Assembly (NCBI RefSeq): GCF_905404315.1
Contig: NC_066311.1
Location: 1,922,001 to 1,986,000 of the forward strand
From: Leptidea sinapis
Lineage: Eukaryota; Arthropoda; Insecta; Lepidoptera; Pieridae
DNA length: 64,000 nucleotides
Direction of reading: 5' to 3'
The first letter of the stretch is position 1, and each line of letters opens with the position of its first letter. Below are positions 42,199 through 53,905 of the stretch, one piece after another. The notes below the pieces were generated by a model. The model had not been told where the DNA came from and did not search any database. It saw nothing but the letters and a program-made list of their open reading frames with translations. The position numbers and the translations under genes were made by a program.

Positions 42199-43544
42199 TT
42201 AAAGTTACTCTTGCTCTGTGTGTTGATGTTCGTGTATCGTGTCACGTAGAAACTTTAATCCGGAATATTTACCGCTGCACCGTGACATAATCAATATCTC
42301 GCTGCCATCTTTGGTGAAACATACGTGCGCTAATTTGAATAAAAATATCCGAATTTGAACTATGGTAATTATTTCTTACTTATGTTTTATTAATATCACT
42401 GACCTAATAATGTTTATTAATAAGTGTGTTGATGTTTGTGCATCGTGTCACGTAGAAACTTAAATCCGGAATATTGACCGGTGCACCGTGCAATGAGCAA
42501 TCCCCTGTAGTCATAACCGCGCCGCCATCTTTGATGAATCATGCGTGCGCGCAGATCGTTAAGCCACAGTTGAGTTGTTTTACAATTCAATCTTTGTAAT
42601 TGATGCAACTGTGTCTACTGTTACTTTCTTTGTTCGTAATTCAAAGTTATTTCTTCGGTTTTTATATTATTTAAATTGGAATTAAATATAGTTTCCCTTT
42701 ATTCAAAATTTAGGTAATATGTAAATGCAAAAAAGCAGATCATATTTGCAGGGTTATACTGAATTTGTTTCTTGAAGTTTGTATTTTTTTTTAAAGAAAG
42801 TTGCGTTAAAACACCACAATCACTTACGAGCGTTTTTATGAAAAACAGCTGACCCGGCAATCGTTGTTTTGCCATATAAATTATTTTTAGAGTTTGACCG
42901 TTTCTTGGACATTGCAACTTTACTTTATTTTTCTAAAATAAAAGAGATTTTTCGAAAACACACGTAGCCTTAGTTACTCCTTATTAAATCAGCTAACAGC
43001 CAATAAAGTCCCGTCAAAATCGGTCCACCCGTTTCAGAGATTAGCCGAAACAAACAGATTGTAAAAAAAAAATGTTATTTTGGTGTATGTACCGTATATA
43101 TATTCATATACATGTAGTAAAAAACGATTATTTCAATATTACAAACAGACACTACAATTTTTTTAAATTTATAGAAGAAGATAAGAACGGGCCGCTCTTG
43201 AGGATAGTTAGCCATTTATTCGACAGACAAAGGCTATATTACCTACTGAATAAACATATATAATATATTCATGTTAATGTCGCTAGAAATAACACGAATG
43301 CTACGCCACAGGAATAAATTATTTTAAACGCGTCTGCCACATTGCTTCGTTATCCTGTTGGAATATTAATGGATCACTACATGTTCCTATTTCAAATTCA
43401 AACTCAATAATATCTCAATTTGAAAAGTTGGTTTTTTAAATTACTGAAAAATGAAAATTCAGAAACTAGCACCTTTTATTTTTTTACATTGGTAAATGTA
43501 GCGCGTTTCTCATGTCTATGTATATTATGGTGATATCAACCCCA

Positions 43545-43775
43545 ATCTGGATATGCGGTTTTCAAGGAAATTTCGTCCACGTACTGACAACTAATATGTG
43601 GAAAAAGCTTCCTTGTGCGGTGCTTCCGGGATAACTTCAAAAAAAGCGCATACACCTTCCTTGAAGGCCGGCAACGCTCCTGTGATTCCTGTGGTGTTGC
43701 AAGAGAATGTAGGCTGCGATGATCACTTAACACCAGGTGACCTGTACGCTTGTTGTCCTGCTTTTCCATACAAAA
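43545..43775 (+). repeat. LINE 3' end (family C), degraded
   Basis: GGATATGCGGTTTTCAAGGA, GCTTCCTTGTGCGGTGCTTC, TTGAAGGCCGGCAACGCTCC, CACTTAACACCAGGTGACCT. Confidence 0.8.
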
Positions 43776-43849
43776 ATCTTTGAACGAACACGGATTCTTG
43801 GTTCAGTAGTCAGTGCCATTATAGCATAAAACAGCTGGCATTCGAGAGG

Positions 43850-44265
43850 TTGGGATATTCAGGGGTTCTAAAAGTGTACATTATTAGTTTCTTTCCTTAT
43901 TCTCTCAAATATAATAGATTTATCACAGGGAGTGTTCCGAAGAGCTTATTTATTCCTGCCGCCGAATTCCATCTTCGCACGACACGCCACAAGTTAGGAT
44001 ATCATCCCCACCATCTGGATGTGTGGCGGTCCTCCACAGTGCGGTTTTCAAGGAGCTTTCTTCCTCGTACTACAAAGCCGTGGAATGAGCTTCCTTGTGA
44101 GGTGTTACGAGACGATACGACATGGGTACCTTCAAAAAAAGCGCGTACACCTTCCTTAAAGGCCGGCAACGCTCTTGTGATTCTTCTGGGGTTGCAAGAG
44201 AATGTGGGCGGCGGTGATCACTTAACACCAGGTACGCTCGTTCGTCCTCCGATTCCAAAAAAAAA
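43850..44265 (+). mobile_element. LINE 3' end (family C), best preserved copy
   Basis: A 185-codon frame includes HLRTTRHKLGYHPHHLDVWR, SSTVRFSRSFLPRTTKPWNE and KKARTPSLKAGNALVILLG, the C-terminus of a Jockey/CR1-type RT. The 3' UTR ends in an A tract near 44265. Every other family C fragment aligns to part of this one. Confidence 0.85.
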
Positions 44266-44640
44266 GGATTTACCTAAGAATAACTTAATACCTAATACTT
44301 CTAGTATTAAAAGCAAACATATGTGCCATGTGTATGAGGAATCCTGCCTAGTGCAGGCTTACTGCCACACTACGAACTACCTACGTTGTTCTAGAAATAT
44401 ATTCTAACATTAAACTTTGTTTTGGTTTCGTATCCGAAAGGTTACCAACGGGAGCCTTACCTTTACATTGTCTCTGTCCTTTACTCTGTCAGTCTTTTTA
44501 ACCGACTTCAAAAAGGAGGACGTTCTCAATTAGATCGGTATTTTTTTTAATGTATGTACACCGATTACGCTGAGATTTATGATCCGATTTACGTCATTCT
44601 TCTTTAGTTCGATGCGGAATAGATTTCAGGTTGTTTATAT

Positions 44641-44660
44641 ATTATTATTATTATTATTAC
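44641..44660. repeat. (ATT)n microsatellite
   Basis: ATTATTATTATTATTATTAC. Confidence 0.9.
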
Positions 44661-44905
44661 CTACTATTACATTTGGCTTGGCACCGTCTTCAAACCTATC
44701 AATATGTAGCACATTGCAAATAATAGTATTTTATTCATATTGAAGGTAAAGGCTTGCATAAGATGTATTATATTAAATTAATTTTTAAGTTATTGCATAG
44801 CTTTTATCGCGGGCCTTGAACGTGGAGACCGAATCCAGAAATTCCGTAACGAAAAGAACCTAACACTTACTAGATGTATATAGATATTTCGGCATGGTCA
44901 TTACA

Positions 44906-44978
44906 GTTGCCGTGGAACAGCGGTTATCACAAACGCTTTTTGTGCAGAAGGTCCCAGGTTCGAGCCTGGGGTACATCT
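44906..44978 (+). pseudogene. tRNA-Val-like pseudogene or SINE head
   Basis: GTTGCCGTGGAACAGCGGTT and AGGTCCCAGGTTCGAGCCTG align with insect tRNA-Val over 73 positions, with good A and B boxes and T arm. The acceptor stem does not pair (GTTGCCG against the 3' end), the anticodon stem has mismatches and the anticodon position reads TTT. Not a working tRNA. T-rich sequence follows. Confidence 0.55.
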
Positions 44979-44979
44979 T

Positions 44980-45645
44980 GATTTATTTTATTTTCTTTAT
45001 TTTTTTTTATCACGTTTTTTTAATTTTTATTATTATGACAAGCATTTTTATTTAGTTTCACCTGTCCCGTTGTCTGTCTCTAATCAAATCTTGCGAGATA
45101 AATTTTACTCACTTCCCGTTTGTTTTTTTTTAAATTAATTTAACCAAAAAAAATACTGCATAAATAAAATAAATAAATAATTAAAATTGCATAAGTTGAT
45201 AAAAAATGCTATGCAATAGCTTAACCGCGGCAGTCCCCGAGTGCCACACGTCTTTTTTTTAAGTTATTTTATACATTTTAGTTTTTGAAATCTTTTTTTT
45301 TTAGTTTTTAAACGTAATTTTTTCTGTTCCTTCTAACAAGCCAATCTCGAGGTGTCGGTCATTTTCAAGATACTTAAAAATTGGATATTAGTCGAAGTCA
45401 TTATTGTTTGTTTTTTAAAATTTAGTAATAGGTACGGAACATCTATATCATAATATATTAAACCAAACAATAATAGAAGAAATACTGTACTAACAACTAA
45501 CTAACAGTAGATAATTTAATTAATGTCGGGTTTTTTTTCGAGAGGAGGAAAGTACATTTACGTATTGTAGACCCCGAAGCGGAGCCTATATGTCGACCGA
45601 CCAAACACCTAATTAATGTCGGGGCGGCAACTTGCTTTTATATCT
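44980..45645. other. AT-rich region, nothing recognised
   Basis: Homopolymer T tracts and low-complexity sequence; no coding frame or repeat family assigned. Confidence 0.6.
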
Positions 45646-45649
45646 AAAC

Positions 45650-45870
45650 TTTTACCAGTGGGAGTGAAATATTTCTACCGTGAAGCAGTAATGTATGTGA
45701 AATTACTGCGCAAATGAGACTTAACATCTCTCAAGGTGACGAGGACAGTTGTAGTGCCGCTCAGAATTTTTGGGGTTTTTCAAGAATCCTGAGCGGCACT
45801 GCATTGTAATGGGCAGGGCGTATCCATTACCATCAGCTAGAAGTCCGTCGTCCCTTAAAAAAAATCTTAT
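45650..45870 (+). repeat. SINE-like repeat family B
   Basis: CTACCGTGAAGCAGTAATGT, GTTGTAGTGCCGCTCAGAAT, CAAGAATCCTGAGCGGCACT, TATCCATTACCATCAGCT, then an A-rich tail. Confidence 0.85.
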
Positions 45871-45894
45871 CCCGTGTTATCAAGTATAGTACCC

Positions 45895-46003
45895 AGAGTT
45901 GTGCGTGCATTACTCAAAATAAAGATGAACTGTCAACCTCAATTTTTACGACGTTTTCACAGCTCTCACTGTCTATCTAGATTCTAGACGTATAGATGAT
46001 CTA
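45895..46003 (+). repeat. TIR repeat family A, right half
   Basis: TGCATTACTCAAAATAAAGA, TGTCAACCTCAATTTTTACG and CTGTCTATCTAGATTC with a CTAGACGTATAGATGAT end. Confidence 0.75.
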
Positions 46004-46469
46004 AGCCTTCTTATTTAGATTTCTGTGGTGGTAACTCGAAAACCAGTTTTTATTTGGTAATTTTAAAATAACGATGTATTGTTGGGTTGAAATCCATACA
46101 GCCTTTTCAAAATCTATCAAAACTTAACTCACATTACCAAATATTATCTCGTTTATAAAAAGAGACGAAGACGACCAACTTTCGCCTTTTAAACTTATAA
46201 TAAGAAGATGGAAAGCAGATGTTGGTAGCGTCTGTTAATGATGTCTGTTATAAATATGAATATCAATTAGAGATGTAGGTTAATGTGTTCTAAAGACTTG
46301 TTATAGGTACTTGTGTCGGTCACGATTTCATAACCAATCTGTAACCAAACATAAATGTATATACAAATTAAATTTGTGACCAAAATTTATGGACGATGCG
46401 GGACTCGAACGCGCACTACGTCCTAGCACTCTATCTACATCACAGTTGATACAGTTACAATAAGTACCG

Positions 46470-46680
46470 GTGGGAGGCTCCTTTGCACCGGATGCCGGCT
46501 AGATTATGGGTACTACCACAACGGCGCGGCGCCTATTTCTGCCGTGAAGCAGTAGTGTAAGCATTAGTACCTAGTGACGTATAGGTGACGAGCGCAATTG
46601 TAGTGCTGCTCAGAATTTTTGGCTTTTTCAAGAATCCTGAGCGGCACTACATTGTACTGGGCAGGGCGTAATCATTAAAA
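46470..46680 (+). repeat. SINE-like repeat family B, left arm of an inverted pair
   Basis: GGTGGGAGGCTCCTTTGCAC at the head to ATTGTACTGGGCAGGGCGTA and a short A tract at 46676-46682. Confidence 0.88.
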
Positions 46681-46975
46681 AAATAAGGGACGAGACGAGC
46701 AAGACGTTCAGCTGATGGTAATTGATAGGTACGCCCTGCCCATTACAATGCAGTGCCGCTCAGGATTATTGAAAAACCCTATAATTCTTAGCGGCACTAC
46801 AACTGCGTATGTTGTCAAGTCTCATTTGCCCAGTAATTTCACTAACTACGGCGCCCTTCAGACCAAAACACAGTAATGCATACACATTACTGTTTCACGG
46901 CAGAAATAGGCGCATTTGTGGTACCCATAATCTAGCCGGCATCCTGTGCAAAGGAGCCTCCCACTCCCTAATGTA
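46681..46975 (-). repeat. SINE-like repeat family B, right arm of the inverted pair
   Basis: AATAAGGGACGAGACGAGCA, then the family in reverse to CAAAGGAGCCTCCCACTC. Joined tail to tail with the preceding copy. Confidence 0.9.
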
Positions 46976-47209
46976 GCCCTCACTTACAAAATGGAGTAGG
47001 TACAGTCGCTTTATATCTCTTGTAGATGTCTGTTTTGCAGATATAGCTCAGTTCCCTTCTTGTGTTTACGAATATAACTAAGATCATAAGCGACCTAGTT
47101 GCGGTATCTCGTTTCTAAATTGTGATATAGATACAGGAACATTGTAAGACACATAAATTTAGACAGGACACAGCATGATAGGTTTACGACGTGTGCTCAA
47201 ATATGTTAT

Positions 47210-47720
47210 CTAGTTACGACCAAAGAGGATGTAAATAGTACGTAATAAGAGGCGGACTGTCTAAGTAAGAATTTAAATTTAGTTTAGTACACTGACCTGT
47301 ATAAATACCAATTGACAGGCTGTTCCATTCGTTTGAGAGCAAATATTTTAAACAATATGTTGTTTTTAAGTGATAACCCTCACTTCTAGGATTAATACAC
47401 AAATAAAATCTGAAAAACAAAATTTTATGAACGATGCGGGACTCGAACCCACGACCTCCGGCGTTCCGTGCCGGTGCTCTAACCAACTGAGCTAACCGTT
47501 CGAGTACCGCCTCGTTATAAAATCTTGTTTGCTTTGTTCAACTCTCAGGTTGTGGCTTCATCTACAGGATCTACTTTACAGTTGATAACCTGCTCAACCC
47601 CAACATTTGCATATTAGGAAATTGACTTGAGATGTCGCTCTTGTAAATCTGAACAATTTGTTATGTTTTTAAAGAGATAACCCTCACTTCTAGGATTAAT
47701 ACACAAAGATTTACGTATAA
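47210..47720 (-). repeat. tRNA-headed repeat family G
   Basis: On the minus strand: AACCTGAGAGTTGAACAAAG, a tRNA-like unit, TGTGTATTAATCCTAGAAGT and GAGGGTTATCACTT. The same modules, in varying order and orientation, occur at 55735-55905, 57958-58255 and 59290-59490, so this is a SINE-type or composite family. Confidence 0.75.
47428..47501 (-). tRNA. tRNA-like cloverleaf (head of family G; probably not a working tRNA)
   Basis: On the minus strand GAACGGT pairs with ATCGTTC (acceptor), GCTC with GAGC (D stem), CCGGC with GCCGG (anticodon stem) and GTGGG with CCCGC (T stem), with GTTCGAGTC in the T loop: a complete class I cloverleaf with a discriminator A. The anticodon loop ACGGAAC has C instead of U before the anticodon (GGA by position), and related modules recur in the window, both pointing to a SINE head. 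Confidence 0.55.
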
Positions 47721-48439
47721 TACTTATGGTTGCGAGAAAAAACGTATAATACTTTGAAGTATTTTCGCATTTTGAATTAATTTCGGTCGTTTCCGTGTCA
47801 TTTATACTTCAGGAATCAATCAAATAAAGTACACATTTTTTTTTGTAAATAGTTTTCCTATTGATGTTTGTTTAGCTACGGTTGTCATCACTAGTTTTCG
47901 TACCGCAGACTCTCGCTACATGGCCAACAGCGCTAAAATGACAAATATCAAACAGGCACAAAAGCACTTCGACAGCCACTAGTCCAGTGGCAAATAGTAG
48001 AGGTCAGTGGTTTACTATGAGATGTGCCGTGATTTGACATATGTTTAAAATAATAGTAATAACAGTATGGCGATCGGCGACGAAGTATAATATATATAAT
48101 TCGGCTAAGTTTGAAAGCGAACAGTTGCCTAAGTAAAACGTAGTCGATTTCGAGCGAGCTCAACTTTTTCCGAACATAGGTATGGAAGATTCAGTAATTT
48201 AATAAAAATAATTATAGAGACGATTCAGCAGCGCTTAGTTTAAGCCTATTTGAATAAAGTTTATTTGTCTTTGACTGAATAACATATGTATTAACTAATA
48301 ACAATAACATACCTCCGATTTGCTACATGATCTCATGAGATCTGTGACTTGAAGACCGTCACTGCGGCTACTCCGACGCCTCCCATAGGTTAATACTGAA
48401 TTTTGTAATCTTACATACTGACTCTTCTAGCTTATATAA

Positions 48440-48652
48440 TTAATACGTCTAGATATAATCTCTTGCTGTTAGACAACCGATAAAAACAGGCTAGCAATAT
48501 TAGTTTAGTGTGCGTGACAAGCTACGTCCTACACTTGTTGTATCACACTTAGTGTTTGTGTGCGTGAATTACTCAAAATAGAGGTTCGTTCTAAAGTCAT
48601 TTTTTTGACGTTTTCCCAGCTATAGTAGCTTAGTCTTTCTGGACGTATAAAT
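48440..48652 (+). repeat. TIR repeat family A
   Basis: TAATACGTCTAGATATAATC at the left, GACAAGCTACGTCCTACACT inside, CTTTCTGGACGTATAAAT at the right. Confidence 0.8.
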
Positions 48653-48659
48653 GTTATAA

Positions 48660-49225
48660 GTCTTCTAGGATATTGTTGAAGAGAACACAAAAAATATTTA
48701 ATTGTCTAATTTACTTTTTTAATTTGTAATAAAGGTAATAATGTATTTTGTTTAAGCTTTCTGCACTTCTTCTACATGTAAACTTCCACTAAGCCGAAGC
48801 TGCCCAATTTAAGAAGATTGTTAAGAAATAATAATTATCTATAATCCCCTCCTAAAAGCAATTACGCCCCTGAAATAGACAATCAGCAATTGACATTCTT
48901 AAAAGAGGGTTCAAAGTTTTCGCTTCACGTATAAAACGTCAAATATATGAATAGATTGTTGAATAAGTAGTTAAAGATGATTGGTATTATTTTGAACTAA
49001 ATTTTCATTCAAACGAAATTGCTAATAGTCTATTCCAGGGGCATAATTGGTTTTAGGAGGCGAATATACGTAGGTAATTGTTTCATAACTAACTTACAGA
49101 AACAATCTTGTTAAATTATTGAAACCGATCTCCCTCAAAAGCTCTTAAAAGTTTCTGGATTAAATTTACCGTTTTTGTACATCGTGTTTCCCAATTTCAT
49201 CATCAGGTAGTTCAGACGTGAAAGT
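48660..49225. other. AT-rich region, nothing recognised
   Basis: No coding frame, no repeat family assigned. Two similar phrases about non-coding AT-rich sequence flank AATTACGCCCCTGAAATAG and ATTCCAGGGGCATAATTGG, a weak inverted pair. Confidence 0.5.
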
Positions 49226-49229
49226 TTTT

Positions 49230-49620
49230 TTTTAATGAAAATAAGGGATGAGTCGAACAGGACGTTCGGCTGTTGGTTATTGATACGCCCTACCCATTGC
49301 AATGCAGTGCCGCTCAGGATTATTGAAAAATCCAAAAATTCTGAGCGGCACTACAACTGCGCTCGTCAACTTGCGACATGAGTTGTCAGATGAAACACAT
49401 GAAAATCCAAACAGGTGATTGTAATTGACGCGCCCTGCCCTTTTCAACGCAGCGCCGCTCAAGATTATTGAAAAACCCAAAAATCGTCACCTTGAGACAT
49501 ATGATGTCAAGTCTCATTTGCCCAGTAATGTCACTAGCTACGGCGCCCTTCAGACCGAAAAACAATAATGCTTACACATTACTAATTCACGGCAGAAATA
49601 GGCGCCTTCTCGCATCTTGC
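49230..49620 (-). repeat. SINE-like repeat family B with internal partial duplication
   Basis: The tail-side half is present twice: GACGTTCGGCTGTTGGTTAT with TGCAGTGCCGCTCAGGATTA, then AGGTGATTGTAATTGACGCG with GCAGCGCCGCTCAAGATTAT. The head part follows once (CTCATTTGCCCAGTAATGTC, CACGGCAGAAATAGGCGC). Confidence 0.8.
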
Positions 49621-50059
49621 TAAGTTCTAACTATAAACACTTTATTCTCTATTAATATGTAGAGTCGCGGGGAAATAGTAAATGTTTGTGCATAAATCTG
49701 TTACGAAATGTGTTTGTATACTTTAACTTCGACAATTGTGCTCGAAACTTTGTTTACAAACGTTTAGCGGTCGCTGCAATGGGGCGTGTAAACAAAACAT
49801 AGTACAAAAACACCGACTATAACTTTAAACATGGTAAAGTTTGCTAATACAGTCACATTATTACTAGAGGGAGTTATCTTTGCACAGAATGCCGGCTAGG
49901 CAGTATCAGATTTATCATTAGCTGGGCCCGTAGCAAATTATTTTTATATATTAGTATGTACATGTCAGCCCCATTATAATCTAAGTACATTAAAAAGACA
50001 AAAGAAAAACAAAATTCTTAACTTACAAACTAAAAAGAAAGTTAATAAAACAAAAAGCA

Positions 50060-50300
50060 AGTTATATCTATAGTGTTCAAACAATAAGACTTATGGGTTC
50101 AAACAGACTTATGGCATCCTTAGATGCAGGACGGGCAAGTATATTTACAAACATGCCCGTATCAAATCTGTTCAAACCCATAAGTCTTACAATTTTGTCT
50201 CTACTAGACTGAAATCGGACACATTCCTTTAACAAGTGCTCAACATCCTCAATTGTTCCACATAACTCACACAGGGGTGACTCCGCAATTTTCATCAAAT
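50060..50300 (-). mobile_element. LINE ORF2 C-terminal zinc-knuckle fragment
   Basis: The frame reads MMKIAESPLCELCGTIEDVE, then HLLKECVRFQSSRDKIV. C-x2-C-x8-H-x4-C after SPLC and the EDVEHLL motif is the typical C-terminus of R1/I/Jockey ORF2 proteins. Confidence 0.7.
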
Positions 50301-50329
50301 AGCAAATATACTGAGTTCTCGTTCCGCTA

Positions 50330-51620
50330 TTAGATTAACGTGTTAAAAACTTAATACCCAATTCATCTTGTATTTTAAATTTTTTCGATATCAAGTATAG
50401 ATAAGTTTTAAATAGATAAGCAAGTAAATTACTATAATCCCTGTTTAAAAATTAAATATTTCATCAAACTTAAAAAATCACAATATATGTTGCAGGTTTT
50501 TGCAAACTAGTGATTTTTGTGAAGCTAGGTCAAGGTACATGAATTTTGATATTTATATGTAATATGTTAATAAGAAATAAATAAATTCACCAATATCTTT
50601 GGAGTATAATTTACTTTCATTAAGTTTTTTGCTTTATCATAAATTTCGAAGAAAGACGATCAAATCGAGAAGGCATGCTCTCTCTATATCTCTTCGGCTA
50701 AAACCTGATTTGGCATAATTAGGACATGATGATTAAGGGTACATCTGTCCAGCAGATCCCAGAAGTATTCTCTATGGCCCTTTTCTCATCTTTGTATTTT
50801 AAAAAGAAAATTCCCGTAATATCGGTAGGTAATATCGTATCCAAGGGAGATTTTGGGGTTAATCGAGCGCTTCTGATATTTAAATATCTTCCGTGATACC
50901 TCGGGCGTATGGTTAAATTATTCCAGCGTATTAGACTTCCAGAATCCAGAGGGGAGAGCGGATTATCCGCCCGATCAATTCATTTTTTGCGTTATAAAGA
51001 AAATCTCAGCAATAAAGAGGACTTTGGGTATTGATAGATATGTCTTACGTATTTCGATAACAGTATGAAAGGAAATGAATTTTTTCGAGCAAAATACACA
51101 TTCAAGGGGAGTTCAGTGAACCCAATCACCTACTTTTCAAAAGACATCATTTCGTAAAAGTGAGCACATTTTAAACATAAAAAAAAAAGGTTTTTGGTAA
51201 TCTCGAGCGCGTCAGACCTGAGCGTTATTTGGATGAGTTTTATATTACCTTATGTTTTAATTTTTTTCTCATTTTAAATTCATACGTATAATAGGTAAGT
51301 TTGTTGTAGTAAGTAAATATTTTAACTTACGAATATCGAGCATGCGGAAGTTTCAATCGTTTACGCATTCGATTACGAAATCTTACGCCACAGTCCCATA
51401 ATAAACAAAATCTTTTCCGTATGTCTTAGTTTATCGTATTGCAATGGATTCACAATATTTGTAGAACGAAGATGCTGGTTTGGCAATGTTTGATAAAACA
51501 AAGCTGTAACTGTAACACTGCGCTATCTAGACGAGATAACGATATGTGGCAACGAATGTAATCAGGAAACTATTCGTCACACACAAAAGGTGTACCATTC
51601 CGCGGTATTATAGTATTTAT
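50330..51620. other. 1.3 kb without recognisable features
   Basis: AT-rich, stops in all frames, no repeat family assigned. Confidence 0.6.
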
Positions 51621-51629
51621 ACCTTAGAT

Positions 51630-52125
51630 TATTTATGCGTCTCTATAGAGCCTTTTGTTGCTAGGCAACCCATTACAACAGGCCAGGTTTATTACTTCAT
51701 TAGTTTAGTGACCAAGCTACGTCTTACACTCGTGTTTTTTTTTTTTTATGAAAATAAGGGACGAGACAAGCAGGACGTTCAGCTCAGTGTAGTGCCGCTC
51801 AGGATTCTTGAAAAACCCAAAAATTCTGAGCGGCACTACAACTGCGCTCGTCACCTTGAGACATAAGTTGTCAAGTCTCATTTGCCCAGTAATTTCAATA
51901 GCTACGGCGCCCTTCAGACCGAAATGCAGTAATGCTTACACATTACTGCTTCACGGCAGAAATAGACGCCGTTGTGGTACCGATAATTTAGCTGGCATCC
52001 GGTGCAAAAGAGCCTCCCACTGGTGAAAATGTCATGTTAGTGTTGGTGCATTGCTCAAAATAGAGGTTAACTATCAACCTCAATATCTTCGACGTTTTCA
52101 CAGCTGTCACAGTCTATCTAGAGAT
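51630..52125 (+). repeat. TIR repeat family A interrupted by family B
   Basis: Left part from ATTTATGCGTCTCTATAG to CGTCTTACACTCGTG; right part from ATGTTAGTGTTGGTGCATTG to CAGTCTATCTAGAGAT. The 51740-52025 family B copy sits between them. Confidence 0.85.
51740..52025 (-). repeat. SINE-like repeat family B nested in family A
   Basis: TTTTTTTATGAAAATAAGGG tail side to AAAGAGCCTCCCACTGG head; the section between GACGTTCAGCT and CAGTGTAGTGCCGCTC is deleted. Confidence 0.88.
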
Positions 52126-52378
52126 ATATATGGGCTATATAGATATATATAAGTTTATATAATTGCGCGATGGATGTTTAAAATATATATTATACTGAAT
52201 TGTATTAATATTATGACGCTCAGTGGTTTTGACTGTTTGCATGATGGCACTTATATCTGGAGCAACCAGTAACTTTTAGTTTACAAAAAGCCTATACTAA
52301 CATGATGTAAGACTATAATGTCGGATCTATAATAATGCTATCAATATTCTCTAGTATTACTATTCAATACTTCTATAC

Positions 52379-52613
52379 TCTATACTATTATATAAAAAGG
52401 AAAGATTAGATTGTTTGTTTGCATTGAAGAGGCTCCGCAACTACTGGACCAATTTGAATAATACTTTCACTGTTGGGAAGCTACCTACATTATCCCCGAG
52501 TATTATAGGCTATATTACATTTTCAAAAAATTAGGGATTCCTACTAAAAGTCCAGTAATGTAACCCAAGGTGTAAAAATACGTACGCGAACGACGTCGCG
52601 GAGTATCAGCTAG
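52379..52613 (+). mobile_element. Helitron-like non-autonomous element, Lep1-like type
   Basis: TCTATACTATTATATAAAAA, AGAGGCTCCGCAACTACTGG, CCCAAGGTGTAAAAATACGT, ending GTCGCGGAGTATCAGCTAG. Full-length relative of 34498-34725. Confidence 0.82.
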
Positions 52614-52937
52614 TATTTTATATAATAAAAATATTTACAAAAATATATAAAAAAAATGTCAACCACCTCCCCCACGGGGAGTGAGCTTCCGCCAGTGAGA
52701 TCCTGTTTTTACTTCTGCGCATTCAATAATGCCTCTCATAAACTTAAAACGTATGTTAGCATTTTGTCGGTTAAGTTGTTTTTTTTTTTCATAAAAAGAG
52801 CACGTTTATGGTACGCCAGCCGTCTTCTAAAAGCTTCTTTCTTATTGACAAAGGTAACTATATAATCTATAATATTTTGATCAGATGCAGAAGTATGCAG
52901 GGTCAAAACTTCAGTTTAAAACATTATTATCTATCTA

Positions 52938-53325
52938 TCTATATATATAAAAATGAATTGCTGTTCGTTAGTGTCGCTAAAACTCGAGAACGACTGGACC
53001 GATTTGGCAAATTTAGGTCTTGAATTATTTGTGGAAGTCCAGAGAAGGTTTAAAAGGTGAATAAATAGGAAAATGCTGCTAAATTAAATAAAAACAACAA
53101 ATTTGTTTTTACATACTTTGATGTGTCCATACATAATTTCTATGAGAAAATTTATTGACGCACGGTTTGACAGTTCTGCTGTGAAACAATTTCATTACGA
53201 AAGCAGGGTGCATATTTTACGAAGTAAATTTTTGTTGTTATGATATGATATTATTGACAAATTCATATAAAATCTTTATTTTATTTATTATATACCTACA
53301 GAACAACGTCTGTCGGGTCAGCTAG
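52938..53325 (+). mobile_element. Helitron-like non-autonomous element
   Basis: TCTATATATATAAAAATGAA, ATTGCTGTTCGTTAGTGTCG, GACGCACGGTTTGACAGTTC, ending ACGTCTGTCGGGTCAGCTAG. Most complete copy of its type; TC at the 5' side and CTAG at the 3' side fit Helitron ends. Confidence 0.85.
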
Positions 53326-53699
53326 TATATCATAAAATATAGCATTTATAAATTCATTTTATTTCAATTTATTTTGCAATCATGTACCTAATTCAAGTTA
53401 TCAATAATTTCCTGATACCAATTACTACCTTTGTATATTTAAATCGGCTTTGCTCACCATTCATTGGTGTTGGTACCGTTTCTAGTTTCGGACCACAGAA
53501 CAGTCAAAACAGACGGACAATTCGGAGGTCCTTCACCAGGGTGAGTGTAGTGAGGTCGCGGTCACGTCCTGTCTGGCACTACGGGTTTGCGCTCGTAGGT
53601 AGTCCGCGGCTAGATAGTACGAGAGGCGGGGCGGGTTGCAGCGGCCGATTTAAATAAATATTGTTAACAATGTCTCACGAAAGTTTTAATAATTTAAAT

Positions 53700-53905
53700 A
53701 AAAGGCATTTATTTTCTCAAAATTTATTCCTTTAGAATTCTTTTTGATGTCATTTTTAATATACTAGATACTACTACCGCTTCGGAAACAAATGGCGCTC
53801 TGAGAGAGAAGATGCGGCGCAAGAAATTCTCCCAGCATTTTTGCGCCCCTTTCAATAAAAATATACAATATTGTACAGTCATTTCTATCGCTATAAAATC
53901 ATAAT
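53700..53905 (+). repeat. Interspersed repeat family H
   Basis: AAAAGGCATTTATTTTCTCA, CTACTACCGCTTCGGAAACA, GAGAAGATGCGGCGCAAGAA, TTGCGCCCCTTTCAATAAAA. Longest copy in the window. Confidence 0.78.

Noticed and set aside
47214..47486. 90-codon minus-strand frame
   Set aside because: Its first 25 codons are simply the translation of the tRNA-like module and the rest is AT-rich.
53382..53657. 91-codon frame with Arg/Ser-rich end
   Set aside because: No recognisable domain and no splice or promoter context; the GC-rich part may be a repeat.
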